From: Spirochaeta sp.
GTDB taxonomy: Bacteria > Spirochaetota > Spirochaetia > DSM-27196 > Alkalispirochaetaceae
Assembly (NCBI GenBank): GCA_007130865.1
Contig: SLRR01000007.1
Coordinates: 1 to 41,885 of the forward strand
Direction of reading: 5' to 3'
Length of the DNA: 41,885 bases
A model generated the notes under the pieces. The model was not told the origin of the DNA. It saw only the letters and a program-made list of their open reading frames with translations, and ran no database searches. This document shows, piece by piece, positions 23,482-30,404 of the stretch. Within the stretch, counting starts at the first letter, position 1, and each line of letters opens with the position of its first letter. Both the position numbers and the translations under genes were made by a program.

Positions 23482-24924
23482 CTAGAGCGGCACTCGAATG
23501 GTAAACGTGGTGGACGGTTCCTTCTCCAGGGCGACCGTACCCTTGAGCTGACTTACGAGGTTCTGGATCAGCTGCAACCCGAGAGTAGCGGCGGAATCCA
23601 GGTCCACATCCTCCGGAAAAGGCCGGCCGTTGTTCCGTAGCCGGAACTCGTACTCCCGCGGTTCATCCCGGACCGCTCGTATCTGGACGGAAAAGATCCG
23701 TCCTTCCGAGGTTCCGCCCCCTGATCCGTGGTCGTCGGAGAACCCGTGCTTCACCGCGTTGGTCGCGATCTCGTTCGTGATCAGTCCCAGGACGATCGCG
23801 GTCTGAGGTTCTACTTCCACCGGAAGAAGCTCGCACTCCAGGCGGATGGGAACTCCTGATGCCGAGGAAAAGATAGTATCCAGGAGTTCCCGCAGGTATG
23901 TCCCGGTATCGACAAGCCGGACGCTGCCGCCATGCTGGTGCAGCATCTCATAGAGGATCGAAAAAGCGCTGATCTTCTGCCGGATATCCTGCAGAACGTT
24001 TATCGCCTGTGCGGGGAACGCGCCTGAAGCGGGCTCACCGTACACGCCGGTACGCTCCCGGGCCGCCTCAAGCTCCCCCATCTTGAGATTAATCAGAGAG
24101 ATAATCATGTTGAGATTGTTCTTGAGGCGGTGGTAGATCTCCTGCATCAGGAAATCTTTGAGTTCGATAGTGGACTGCAACTGTGACAGCAGGGCGTGTT
24201 CACCGGTTATGTCCCGCGCAACCGACAGGATCAGGTCGAGCCCGTCCTTCCGGTACGGAAAATCGTGCCATTCGCAGAGGATGTCCCTCCCATCCCGGGT
24301 CCTGTCGTAATTCTGGTTACGGGATTTCCTGTTCACCTGCAGCGTATTCAGCAACGTCTGTTTCAGCTGTGACGCAGGCTCGACGTTTTTGTCCGACGCG
24401 AGCACACCGGTCAGCTCCCGTCCTACCACCTGGTCCCGGGTATATCCAAAGAGTTCTTCCGCGCCTCTGTTCCACTGCTGAATATTGTAGGCTGCATCGG
24501 AGACGATCGCCGCCACCGGTATGTTCTGAAAAAAGAACCGGTACGACTGCTCCTCCGTACGAAGGTCTCGTTCGGTCCTGGCACGCCGGAGTACGGTCGC
24601 GACCGTTGCGAGAAGAAGCGACCGATCCAGCGGTGATTTTCTGACGAATCCATACGTGCAAGGTCCCGGCGTCCGATCGTCAACGCTATCCTCGGCGTCG
24701 AGGAGAAGCACCATGGGAAGTGCGTATCGCTTCCGTATCTCCGCCGTCGGACCCTGGCGGGCCTCTACAAGCAGAAGATCCGGGAGCGTACCCTCCTGAA
24801 GTCGCCGGTGAGACCGCTCCACCGACGTCGCTGCTACAACAGTATACCCGGCACCGGCCAGTGTCGTTCTTATCGGTTCCAGAGTCGAGGTATCACTGTC
24901 AAGAACCAGAATTGTCTCGTTCAA
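23482..24924 (-). CDS. Receiver-PAS-HisKA_2 histidine kinase with altered receiver
   Basis: Product of 480 residues if begun at TTG 24924 (NETILVLDSD); ATG 24948 would add eight. Domains: receiver 1-115, PAS about 125-245 (FFQNIPVAAIVSDAAYNIQ), HisKA_2 about 265-330 with phospho-His in IYHRLKNNLNMIISLI, and HATPase to the end with N-box LGLITNEIATNAVKHGF and TLGLQLIQNLVSQLKG. The receiver has its acidic pair (LDSD) and Lys (VRKSP) but Glu (LLLVEAR) where the phospho-acceptor Asp belongs, so it is probably a pseudo-receiver. Soluble, with no membrane helix. It is an orphan. TTG 24924 is favoured because a -10 box lies 9 nt upstream of it and inside the longer form. Confidence 0.82.
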   Translation of the reverse strand: MNETILVLDSDTSTLEPIRTTLAGAGYTVVAATSVERSHRRLQEGTLPDLLLVEARQGPTAEIRKRYALPMVLLLDAEDSVDDRTPGPCTYGFVRKSPLDRSLLLATVATVLRRARTERDLRTEEQSYRFFFQNIPVAAIVSDAAYNIQQWNRGAEELFGYTRDQVVGRELTGVLASDKNVEPASQLKQTLLNTLQVNRKSRNQNYDRTRDGRDILCEWHDFPYRKDGLDLILSVARDITGEHALLSQLQSTIELKDFLMQEIYHRLKNNLNMIISLINLKMGELEAARERTGVYGEPASGAFPAQAINVLQDIRQKISAFSILYEMLHQHGGSVRLVDTGTYLRELLDTIFSSASGVPIRLECELLPVEVEPQTAIVLGLITNEIATNAVKHGFSDDHGSGGGTSEGRIFSVQIRAVRDEPREYEFRLRNNGRPFPEDVDLDSAATLGLQLIQNLVSQLKGTVALEKEPSTTFTIRVPL

Positions 24925-24933
24925 TGCGCTGCA

Positions 24934-24963
24934 ATCGTAACAGAGCATACAGTGGGTCTGCAA
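24934..24963 (-). promoter_or_regulatory. Candidate promoter of the receiver-PAS kinase
   Basis: Minus strand: TTGCAG (24958-24963), 18 bp, TACGAT (24934-24939), then 9 nt to a TTG codon that fits the family start. If real, it excludes the ATG at 24948. Confidence 0.35.
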
Positions 24964-24989
24964 CGTTTATTCACGCTATTCCCACCCGG

Positions 24990-25733
24990 CTAGGCTTCAG
25001 CGCTCGGAGTGGAGGGCGTCTCCCGCAGGATCAGGTACGCCTGTAGCAGGAACACCGTCAGGTACGCACCAAATGCTGCCCCGATCAGGATCGTGAGAAT
25101 CGGTCCGGCCACGGGCACACGCCCGACAACGCGCAGAACAAGCCAGTTCAGTGCACCCAGAGCGACCATCACCAGAAAGAGAACAAAAACCGTGCCGAAA
25201 TGCGAGAGCACCACGCGGATACTCGTCCTGAATGCCTGGAGCGCATCTTTTCCGTCCACCATAATCGCTGCGAAGGTAAACATGAGAAAGAATCCGAGGA
25301 TCAGTCCGGGAAGAATGAAGAGGGCGGTGCCGATTCCGACAAGCAACCCCGTAAGAATTACCGCGATAGCCAGAGACACCATTCGTTCCAACGTATCCCG
25401 CCAACCATCACGCAGCGAGACAGGTCGTCCCTGGATAGCGTCATTGGCCATGCCCAGGGTCATGCCATGGGCAAAAAAGATCACCAGGGCCGAGAGAATC
25501 ATGAGCACCATGAGACCGCGAATGATCGCCTGGGTGCCGGCCAGGGCCGATTCCGGTGTTGCGCCATCGCCGGCGAGGCCTGGATCGAACGCACCGATAA
25601 GCGGAACAGCTGAGCCCGCTATGATCAACGTGAGCAATCCTACGACGAGAATCGCTGCCAGCATGGGAACAAAAAGGATGAGGTTCCTGCGACAAATGTC
25701 CAGCGTATCCTTCAGTATTTCGTTTATCTTCAT
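24990..25733 (-). CDS. Polytopic membrane protein of unknown function
   Basis: Product of 247 residues with six hydrophobic stretches (about 17-45, 70-92, 115-145, 145-165, 175-200, 205-235). The N-terminus MKINEILKDTLDICRRNLILF and the amphipathic segment DGWRDTLERMVSLAIA followed by LFILPGLILGFFLMFTFAAI resemble YciC-like or glycerophosphodiesterase membrane domains, a loose group with no settled role. C-terminus ends in a Pro/Ser/Thr tail. Leaderless promoter immediately upstream. The neighbours give no functional hint. Confidence 0.7.
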   Translation of the reverse strand: MKINEILKDTLDICRRNLILFVPMLAAILVVGLLTLIIAGSAVPLIGAFDPGLAGDGATPESALAGTQAIIRGLMVLMILSALVIFFAHGMTLGMANDAIQGRPVSLRDGWRDTLERMVSLAIAVILTGLLVGIGTALFILPGLILGFFLMFTFAAIMVDGKDALQAFRTSIRVVLSHFGTVFVLFLVMVALGALNWLVLRVVGRVPVAGPILTILIGAAFGAYLTVFLLQAYLILRETPSTPSAEA

Positions 25734-25739
25734 GGTATA

Positions 25740-25768
25740 AGAGTAGAACCGGGGGAACCGGAAAGCAA
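25740..25768 (-). promoter_or_regulatory. Leaderless promoter of the membrane protein gene
   Basis: Minus strand: TTGCTT (25763-25768), 17 bp, TACTCT (25740-25745), then 6 nt to the ATG at 25733. Confidence 0.5.
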
Positions 25769-25790
25769 GTCCGTCACCGTGCCCCGGCGA

Positions 25791-26723
25791 TCACTCTTCC
25801 GCCCAGCCGAGACGACGCTGGTACTCCGGTGGCAGGAGACCGTCGATACGATCGAGCACCCACCGGGGTCGGTCGGTTCGGGGCGCTTCCGCGAGCATCT
25901 CCACAGTCGTCTCTCCGGTCAGAACCAGGGCGGTATCCATACCGGACTCGTTTCCCATTCGGATCTCCGTGTATAGTCGGTCGCCGGTCGTGACGCACCG
26001 CTCCACGGGAATCCCGATCGCCGCGAGGATCGTATTGAGCATCACCGGACTCGGTTTACCGCAATTGACGTCCAGGGGGCGTCCTGTGGCGGACTCGAGC
26101 GCGGCGATCACCGGGCCGGCATCAACCTCGCCGCGTCCTCCCGGAAACGGACAGAACCGGTCCGGGTTGGTGGCGATAAGCTTCGCCCGATTATGGAACC
26201 AGATCGCCTCGAACGCGATCTGCAGCTTCTTCCATGTCAGGTTCCGGTCGTAACTGGCGATCACGATATCGATACGCCGGGGATCGTCGGAGATCGTGAT
26301 GCCTGCGTCGGTGAGAGCCCGCACCAGGGGTTCTTCCGCCAGGGGATACACCACCGCGTCGGGAGCGTTCTGCAGGATCCACTGCGTAGTAGTAAAAACC
26401 GTCGTAACGATCTCCTCCTCCGGAGTCGGGAGTCCCATCGACTCCAGTTTTTCCGCGTACATCCGCACGTCCCGCGTGGGATTATTAGAGAGAAAGACCA
26501 CGCGCTTCCCGAGCTGCCGCAGCGCTTCCACAAGACGTCGTGCACCGGGAAGAAGATCCGAACCAAGGTAGATCGTACCGTCCAGATCAAAAATATACCC
26601 GTCGTAGAGCCGGTCCGGAACGCGCACGGTGACACCGGCGGTCGGGGTTTCGCCGGTCGGGGCTTCGCCGGTCGGGGCTTCGCCGGTCGGGGTTTCGCCG
26701 GTCGGCGCTTCGCCGCCGCTCAC
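25791..26723 (-). CDS. HAD-superfamily phosphatase, NagD type
   Basis: Product of 310 residues. Motif I YDGYIFDLDGTIYLG with the nucleophile Asp, motif II VVFLSNNPTRD, the C2 cap with IDIVIASYDRNLTWKKL, motif III Lys in CGKPSP and motif IV TTGDRLYTEIRMGNESG. This is the NagD/4-nitrophenylphosphatase branch, acting on sugar or nucleoside phosphates. The start is GTG 26723, which overlaps the TGA of the acetyltransferase gene by 4 bp and has GGAGGA ahead. The first about 30 residues hold a Gly-Glu-Ala/Thr-Pro-Thr repeat (five copies) that is not part of the fold and is probably a flexible tail. Confidence 0.88.
   Translation of the reverse strand: MSGGEAPTGETPTGEAPTGEAPTGETPTAGVTVRVPDRLYDGYIFDLDGTIYLGSDLLPGARRLVEALRQLGKRVVFLSNNPTRDVRMYAEKLESMGLPTPEEEIVTTVFTTTQWILQNAPDAVVYPLAEEPLVRALTDAGITISDDPRRIDIVIASYDRNLTWKKLQIAFEAIWFHNRAKLIATNPDRFCPFPGGRGEVDAGPVIAALESATGRPLDVNCGKPSPVMLNTILAAIGIPVERCVTTGDRLYTEIRMGNESGMDTALVLTGETTVEMLAEAPRTDRPRWVLDRIDGLLPPEYQRRLGWAEE
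26641..26715. repeat. Five 15-bp tandem repeats at the 5' end of the HAD gene
   Basis: The unit GTCGGGGYTTCGCCG occurs five times without gap (26641-26655, 26656-26670, 26671-26685, 26686-26700, and 26701-26715 with one extra change). On the minus strand it codes for repeats of Gly-Glu-Ala/Thr-Pro-Thr close to the start codon. A length of 15 keeps the frame when copies are gained or lost. Confidence 0.9.
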
Positions 26724-27007
26724 CGCGAATCCTCCCGTACCGTCACATCCTGATACTCGGGATGCCGGGAGATAAAGGCCTCTACAAAGGAACACCCGGG
26801 GCGTACGTTCCATCCCTCCCGACGAGCGTGATCGAGGGCGTGTTTCACGAGTCTGCCCGCGATGCCTCCCCCGCGAAGTTCCGGCGGAACCCAGGTATGG
26901 TTATAGTCAACCAGTCCCGGCGAGACCGCCTGATAGGTCAGCTCAGCTTCAGTATCGTTCACACGGACCAGGAACCGCTGCTCGTGCTCGACGTGTTCGA
27001 TCTTCAT
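26720..27007 (-). CDS. Small GNAT acetyltransferase, YjdJ type
   Basis: Product of 95 residues, the mini-GNAT size. Recognisable parts: RFLVRVNDTEAELTYQ, the long strand before HTWVPPELRGGGIAGRLVKH (acetyl-CoA loop in the form R-G-G-G-I-A), and the end CSFVEAFISRHPEYQDV. Proteins of this kind are predicted N-acetyltransferases with unknown substrates. ATG 27007 is chosen because a -10 box lies 7 nt ahead and the family starts there. Its TGA overlaps the GTG of the HAD gene by 4 bp, so the two form an operon. Confidence 0.87.
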   Translation of the reverse strand: MKIEHVEHEQRFLVRVNDTEAELTYQAVSPGLVDYNHTWVPPELRGGGIAGRLVKHALDHARREGWNVRPGCSFVEAFISRHPEYQDVTVREDSR

Positions 27008-27014
27008 GGCGCAG

Positions 27015-27043
27015 ACAATACCAGAAAAATCATAGCGCGCAAA
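27015..27043 (-). promoter_or_regulatory. Leaderless promoter of the GNAT-HAD operon
   Basis: Minus strand: TTTGCG (27038-27043), 17 bp, TATTGT (27015-27020), then 7 nt to the ATG at 27007. Confidence 0.45.
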
Positions 27044-27317
27044 AGGCTCCGGCCGCAGCAATTGACAAGCAATCGACAGGTCCTTGACCGACACCGGAAA
27101 TCTCTGATACATTTTCTCCAGTTTAATGAAGAGATCCCTCCGCGCCCGGTGGAGCGATCGTGCCGGTTACGTTTATTCACGGCGTAGCGGTCAGGCACGA
27201 CGCAAACCCATTCGAACAGCGGCGCGATCAGTTGTCCCGCCTGCATTCCGCGGTCTCGGAGCGTAGCCCGGTCCACATTCTTCTCGCACATCTCATATTC
27301 AACATAGGACATTATAC
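27044..27317. other. Intergenic region without recognised gene
   Basis: About 270 bp separate the GNAT promoter from the helicase gene. A minus-strand open frame starting near 27312 crosses it, but its product is basic, matches no family I know and would run over the GNAT promoter. A faint TTCGAA resembling a tRNA T-loop has no stem. I see no convincing promoter for the helicase; ATTATA lies just before its GTG. Confidence 0.4.
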
Positions 27318-28718
27318 GTGAACACAGAAACCAGAATGGACATAACGTTCCAGAACTTTGACTTCGATACGGAGCTTCGGCAGGCCCTTACAAAGGAGAA
27401 CTTTCATACCCCCACGCCGGTACAGCAGCTTGCCATTCCCGCGGCACTTGCCGGTAGAGATATACTTGCCTCGGCCCAGACGGGCAGCGGCAAAACCGCC
27501 GCGTTCGTGCTCCCCCTTCTCCACAGGCTCGGAAGCATCCGGAAACGACCCGAACGCGGTCGTCCCCGGGCGCTCATTCTTGCCCCCACCCGCGAGCTGG
27601 CGGGCCAGATCAACGAGGTGATCACCACGTTCAGCCGGAACCTCCGCCTCACTGCAGCCGTGGTGTATGGTGGCGTCGGTAAGGGCGGGCAGATCCAGGC
27701 CCTGCGCCGCGGCGTGGATATCGTTACCGCAACCCCGGGGCGCCTCCTGGACCTGATGGGAGAAAACTACCTCTCGCTCGATCGAATTGAGACAATCGTT
27801 CTGGACGAGGCGGACCGGATGCTCGACATGGGTTTTATCCCCGACGTAAAACGGATCATCCGGGAACTGCCGGAACAGCGACAGTCGCTGTTCTTCTCGG
27901 CCACGATGCCCCAACCGGTGGTTGCTCTGGCGGCACAACTCCTGACCGATCCCGAACGGATCGTCGTGGAGTCTACCCCCGAGACCAAACCTGATATCAA
28001 CCAGCACGTGATGTTCGTTGAGAAGAACCAGAAACGGGACGCCCTGCGTATGATCCTGACCGAATACGGATCGTACCGGGCGCTGGTCTTTACCCGAACA
28101 AAGTACGGAGCGCGAAATCTCGCGAAATACCTCGGCAAGAACGGCATCTCGTCGGACGATCTCCACGGAGACAAGAGCCAGAACGCTCGAACCCGGGCAC
28201 TCACCGCGTTTCATCGCGGCAAGATCCAGGTGCTGGTAGCCACCGACATCGCCTCCCGCGGAATCGACGTGGATGATATTGACCACGTGATCAACTACGA
28301 ACTCCCGCACGAATCCGAGAGTTACGTGCACCGCATCGGCCGTACCGCCCGGGCGGGAAAAGCCGGGGTAGCTCTTTCCTTCTGCGACGAATCGGAAGTA
28401 CCGCACCTGATGACGATCCAGAAAGACCTGCGTTCCGAGATCCCCGTCAGCGCCGACCACCCCTTTCACGCCGCCGCCGTCGCGAGCGCAGCAGTGGCAG
28501 CGGCCGCCCCAAGGCGCCAATCATCACCGGGCAACAAGCAGCACCGCGGCCGGTCCGGGCGCAACGGATCAGCGAACAACCGACCCTCACGCTTCACACC
28601 GTCCCGTCCGGAACGAACAACGGACCGCGGCCGCGCTGCAGGGCGAGGTCGCTCAGCGGGGCGTGATCAGGCAGCGGGTCGCGGCGAAACCGCGGGACGC
28701 GGTCGGTTTAACCGATAA
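27318..28718 (+). CDS. DEAD-box RNA helicase, RhlE type
   Basis: Product of 466 residues from GTG 27318 (ATG 27336 is possible). All helicase motifs are present: Q motif PTPVQQLAIP, Walker A AQTGSGKT, PTRELAGQI, TPGRLLDLM, DEAD box VLDEADRMLDMGF, SAT, HGDKSQNARTRAL, ATDIASRGIDVDD and HRIGRTARAGK. The core ends near residue 385. The tail is rich in Ala, then in Arg and Gly with repeats like GRGRSAGR, as in RhlE/CsdA-type proteins where such tails bind RNA. It unwinds short RNA duplexes in ribosome assembly or RNA decay. Monocistronic. Confidence 0.95.
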   Translation: MNTETRMDITFQNFDFDTELRQALTKENFHTPTPVQQLAIPAALAGRDILASAQTGSGKTAAFVLPLLHRLGSIRKRPERGRPRALILAPTRELAGQINEVITTFSRNLRLTAAVVYGGVGKGGQIQALRRGVDIVTATPGRLLDLMGENYLSLDRIETIVLDEADRMLDMGFIPDVKRIIRELPEQRQSLFFSATMPQPVVALAAQLLTDPERIVVESTPETKPDINQHVMFVEKNQKRDALRMILTEYGSYRALVFTRTKYGARNLAKYLGKNGISSDDLHGDKSQNARTRALTAFHRGKIQVLVATDIASRGIDVDDIDHVINYELPHESESYVHRIGRTARAGKAGVALSFCDESEVPHLMTIQKDLRSEIPVSADHPFHAAAVASAAVAAAAPRRQSSPGNKQHRGRSGRNGSANNRPSRFTPSRPERTTDRGRAAGRGRSAGRDQAAGRGETAGRGRFNR

Positions 28719-28722
28719 TTAC

Positions 28723-28754
28723 TTGACGAATCAGTAAAACAATTCGAAAATTGT
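28723..28754 (+). promoter_or_regulatory. Promoter and dyad upstream of the TAXI-TRAP operon
   Basis: TTGACG (28723-28728), 17 bp, GAAAAT (28746-28751). The dyad ACAATT-CGAA-AATTGT (28739-28754) covers the -10 box. The start codon is 127 bp away, so the message has a long leader. In it GGTGC/GCACC and, nested inside, GGACCA/TGGTCC can pair. A repressor site plus structured leader is plausible but unproven. Confidence 0.45.
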
Positions 28755-28880
28755 CGGGACCAGCGTTGCTGGGTACTGGAATCTTGTGGTGCGCGAGGAC
28801 CAAACGGACATAAACGTCGTACGGCGGCCCCAATGGTCCGTAGTGTGCACCGCGAGGGCTCAATTAAAAGGGAGGAAGAG

Positions 28881-29852
28881 ATGAGATCGAAATTTTCATT
28901 TCTCGTTGTTCTGTTGCTGATTATGTCGGTCACGATGGCTTTCGCGGCGGGAGGTCGTGAAGCAGCCGAGGAGCCGGCCCGTCTCGCGGTCGCAACCGGT
29001 GGTACCGCGGGTGTTTATTTTCCGCTTGGTGGTGCTTTTGCGAATATCGTGAGCGAGAACGTTGACGGAGTAACCGCCAACGCCGAGTCCACCGGAGCGT
29101 CCGTCGTCAACGTTAACCTGTTGAACAACGCCGAGGTAGACTTTGCGCTGATTCAGAACGACGTAGCGTATTACGCGTTTAACGGCGTCGAGATGTTCTC
29201 CGATCAGGCTCCGCTGGCGAACCTGCGGGGATTCGCGTCGCTCTATCCGGAAGTGATTCAGATCGTGGTCAACGCCAACGCCGGCATCGACTCGGTCGAC
29301 GACCTCCGGGGTACGCGCGTAGCAGTGGGAGCCCCCGGCAGCGGCACCGAAGCCAACGCCCGCCAGATTCTCGCGGCCCACGGGATCGGCTACGATGATA
29401 TACGGGCGGACTTTCTGAGCTTTGCGGAAGCCGCCGACGCCCTGCGCGACGGCAACGTGGACGCCGCGTTCGTGACAGCAGGAACACCGACTGCAGCCGT
29501 TACCGACGTGTCCACGACGCACAATGTCAAGATTCTCTCGATTGCCGACGACGTGGCCGCCAGTATCATGGCGGATTTTCCGTTCTACGATCAGGTTACG
29601 ATTCCCGCCGGTACGTACCGCAACCAGGACTCCGACGTGAACACCGTGGCGGTACTTGCGATGATGTTTGTACGCGCCGGACTGAGCGACGATATGGTGT
29701 ACAACGTCGCGAAGGCTCTCTTCGAGAACCTGGACGCCTTTTCTGCTGCCCACGCTCGTGGTGGAAACCTGACGCTCGAGACCGCAACCAACGGTATGCC
29801 GCTGGATATCCATCCCGGCGCCGCGCGGTACTACGCGGAAATGGGGCAATAA
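28881..29852 (+). CDS. TAXI family TRAP transporter solute-binding protein
   Basis: Product of 323 residues. Signal peptide MRSKFSFLVVLLLIMSVTMA with cleavage after AFA; the mature end AGGREAAEE is usual for spirochaete binding proteins. Family marks: VATGGTAGVYFPLGGAFANI, ESTGASVVNVNLLNNAEVDFALIQND, DLRGTRVAVGAPGSGTEANA and DAAFVTAGTPTAAV. It captures a solute, probably a dicarboxylate or amino acid such as glutamate, in the periplasm and hands it to the fused permease two genes on. GGGAGGAAGAG lies before the ATG. The upstream in-frame ATG at 28833 would place residues before the signal peptide and is unlikely. Confidence 0.94.
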   Translation: MRSKFSFLVVLLLIMSVTMAFAAGGREAAEEPARLAVATGGTAGVYFPLGGAFANIVSENVDGVTANAESTGASVVNVNLLNNAEVDFALIQNDVAYYAFNGVEMFSDQAPLANLRGFASLYPEVIQIVVNANAGIDSVDDLRGTRVAVGAPGSGTEANARQILAAHGIGYDDIRADFLSFAEAADALRDGNVDAAFVTAGTPTAAVTDVSTTHNVKILSIADDVAASIMADFPFYDQVTIPAGTYRNQDSDVNTVAVLAMMFVRAGLSDDMVYNVAKALFENLDAFSAAHARGGNLTLETATNGMPLDIHPGAARYYAEMGQ

Positions 29853-29853
29853 T

Positions 29854-30402
29854 GTGCTGATCGGCGGAACAACGGCTTCGGAGCACTATAATGTGCGACG
29901 TATCGCCGCTGTTCTGCTGATACTTTCTGGTGTGCCGGCTCTCGCGTTTACCACCGCTTACTTAATCCGGCCGGTAAACGCGATCCAGCTCATATCACAG
30001 GAGTCGGTGGTCAGGACGGTACCGGTACCGCAAGGTACGGAGATATATCTCGATTACCAGCACTCTGTAATCAGGGCACCGGTTCGCGAGGTCTTTGAGA
30101 TCTCCGATACCGGTGGTTTTTTACTGACCCGCACCGAGCACGGCGCATTCGGCGCCGGATTACCAACGGAAAGTTTCGGTGAGTTCCGCCAGGAAAACGA
30201 TCTGTTTATCATCAGCGGGATCAACCGGAGCTTTCCGGAGATCCGTTTACGAGTCAGCGCAGGATCCGATCAGACCCTGACGATTCAGAACGGATCAAAC
30301 GTTGTCTTTCTGGATTTGCTTGATGCGAACGACCTGGTGATAATCAGGTCGCGCACGCTGCCCCGGGCAGGAATCATTCTTGTTGGAAGAGGTTCAAAAT
30401 AG
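29854..30402 (+). CDS. DUF1850 domain protein
   Basis: Product of 182 residues from GTG 29854, one base after the preceding stop. One membrane helix at about 17-40 is followed by a beta-rich domain with LDYQHSVIRAPVREVFEI, which is the DUF1850 signature (a Tyr/His-Ser-V segment), and GINRSFPEIRLRVSAGSDQT. Proteins of this family are nearly always found between TAXI binding protein and fused TRAP permease genes, as here, and probably help the transporter, but their exact job is unknown. Likely periplasmic, held by the N-terminal helix. Confidence 0.85.
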   Translation: MLIGGTTASEHYNVRRIAAVLLILSGVPALAFTTAYLIRPVNAIQLISQESVVRTVPVPQGTEIYLDYQHSVIRAPVREVFEISDTGGFLLTRTEHGAFGAGLPTESFGEFRQENDLFIISGINRSFPEIRLRVSAGSDQTLTIQNGSNVVFLDLLDANDLVIIRSRTLPRAGIILVGRGSK

Positions 30403-30404
30403 CT

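Noticed and set aside
27200-27240. TTCGAA sequence resembling a tRNA T-loop
   Set aside because: Flanking bases do not pair into a T-stem and no cloverleaf can be drawn.
27004-27312. Open frame of about 100 codons on the minus strand between GNAT and helicase genes
   Set aside because: Basic, without family features or Shine-Dalgarno site, and it would cover the GNAT promoter and start.
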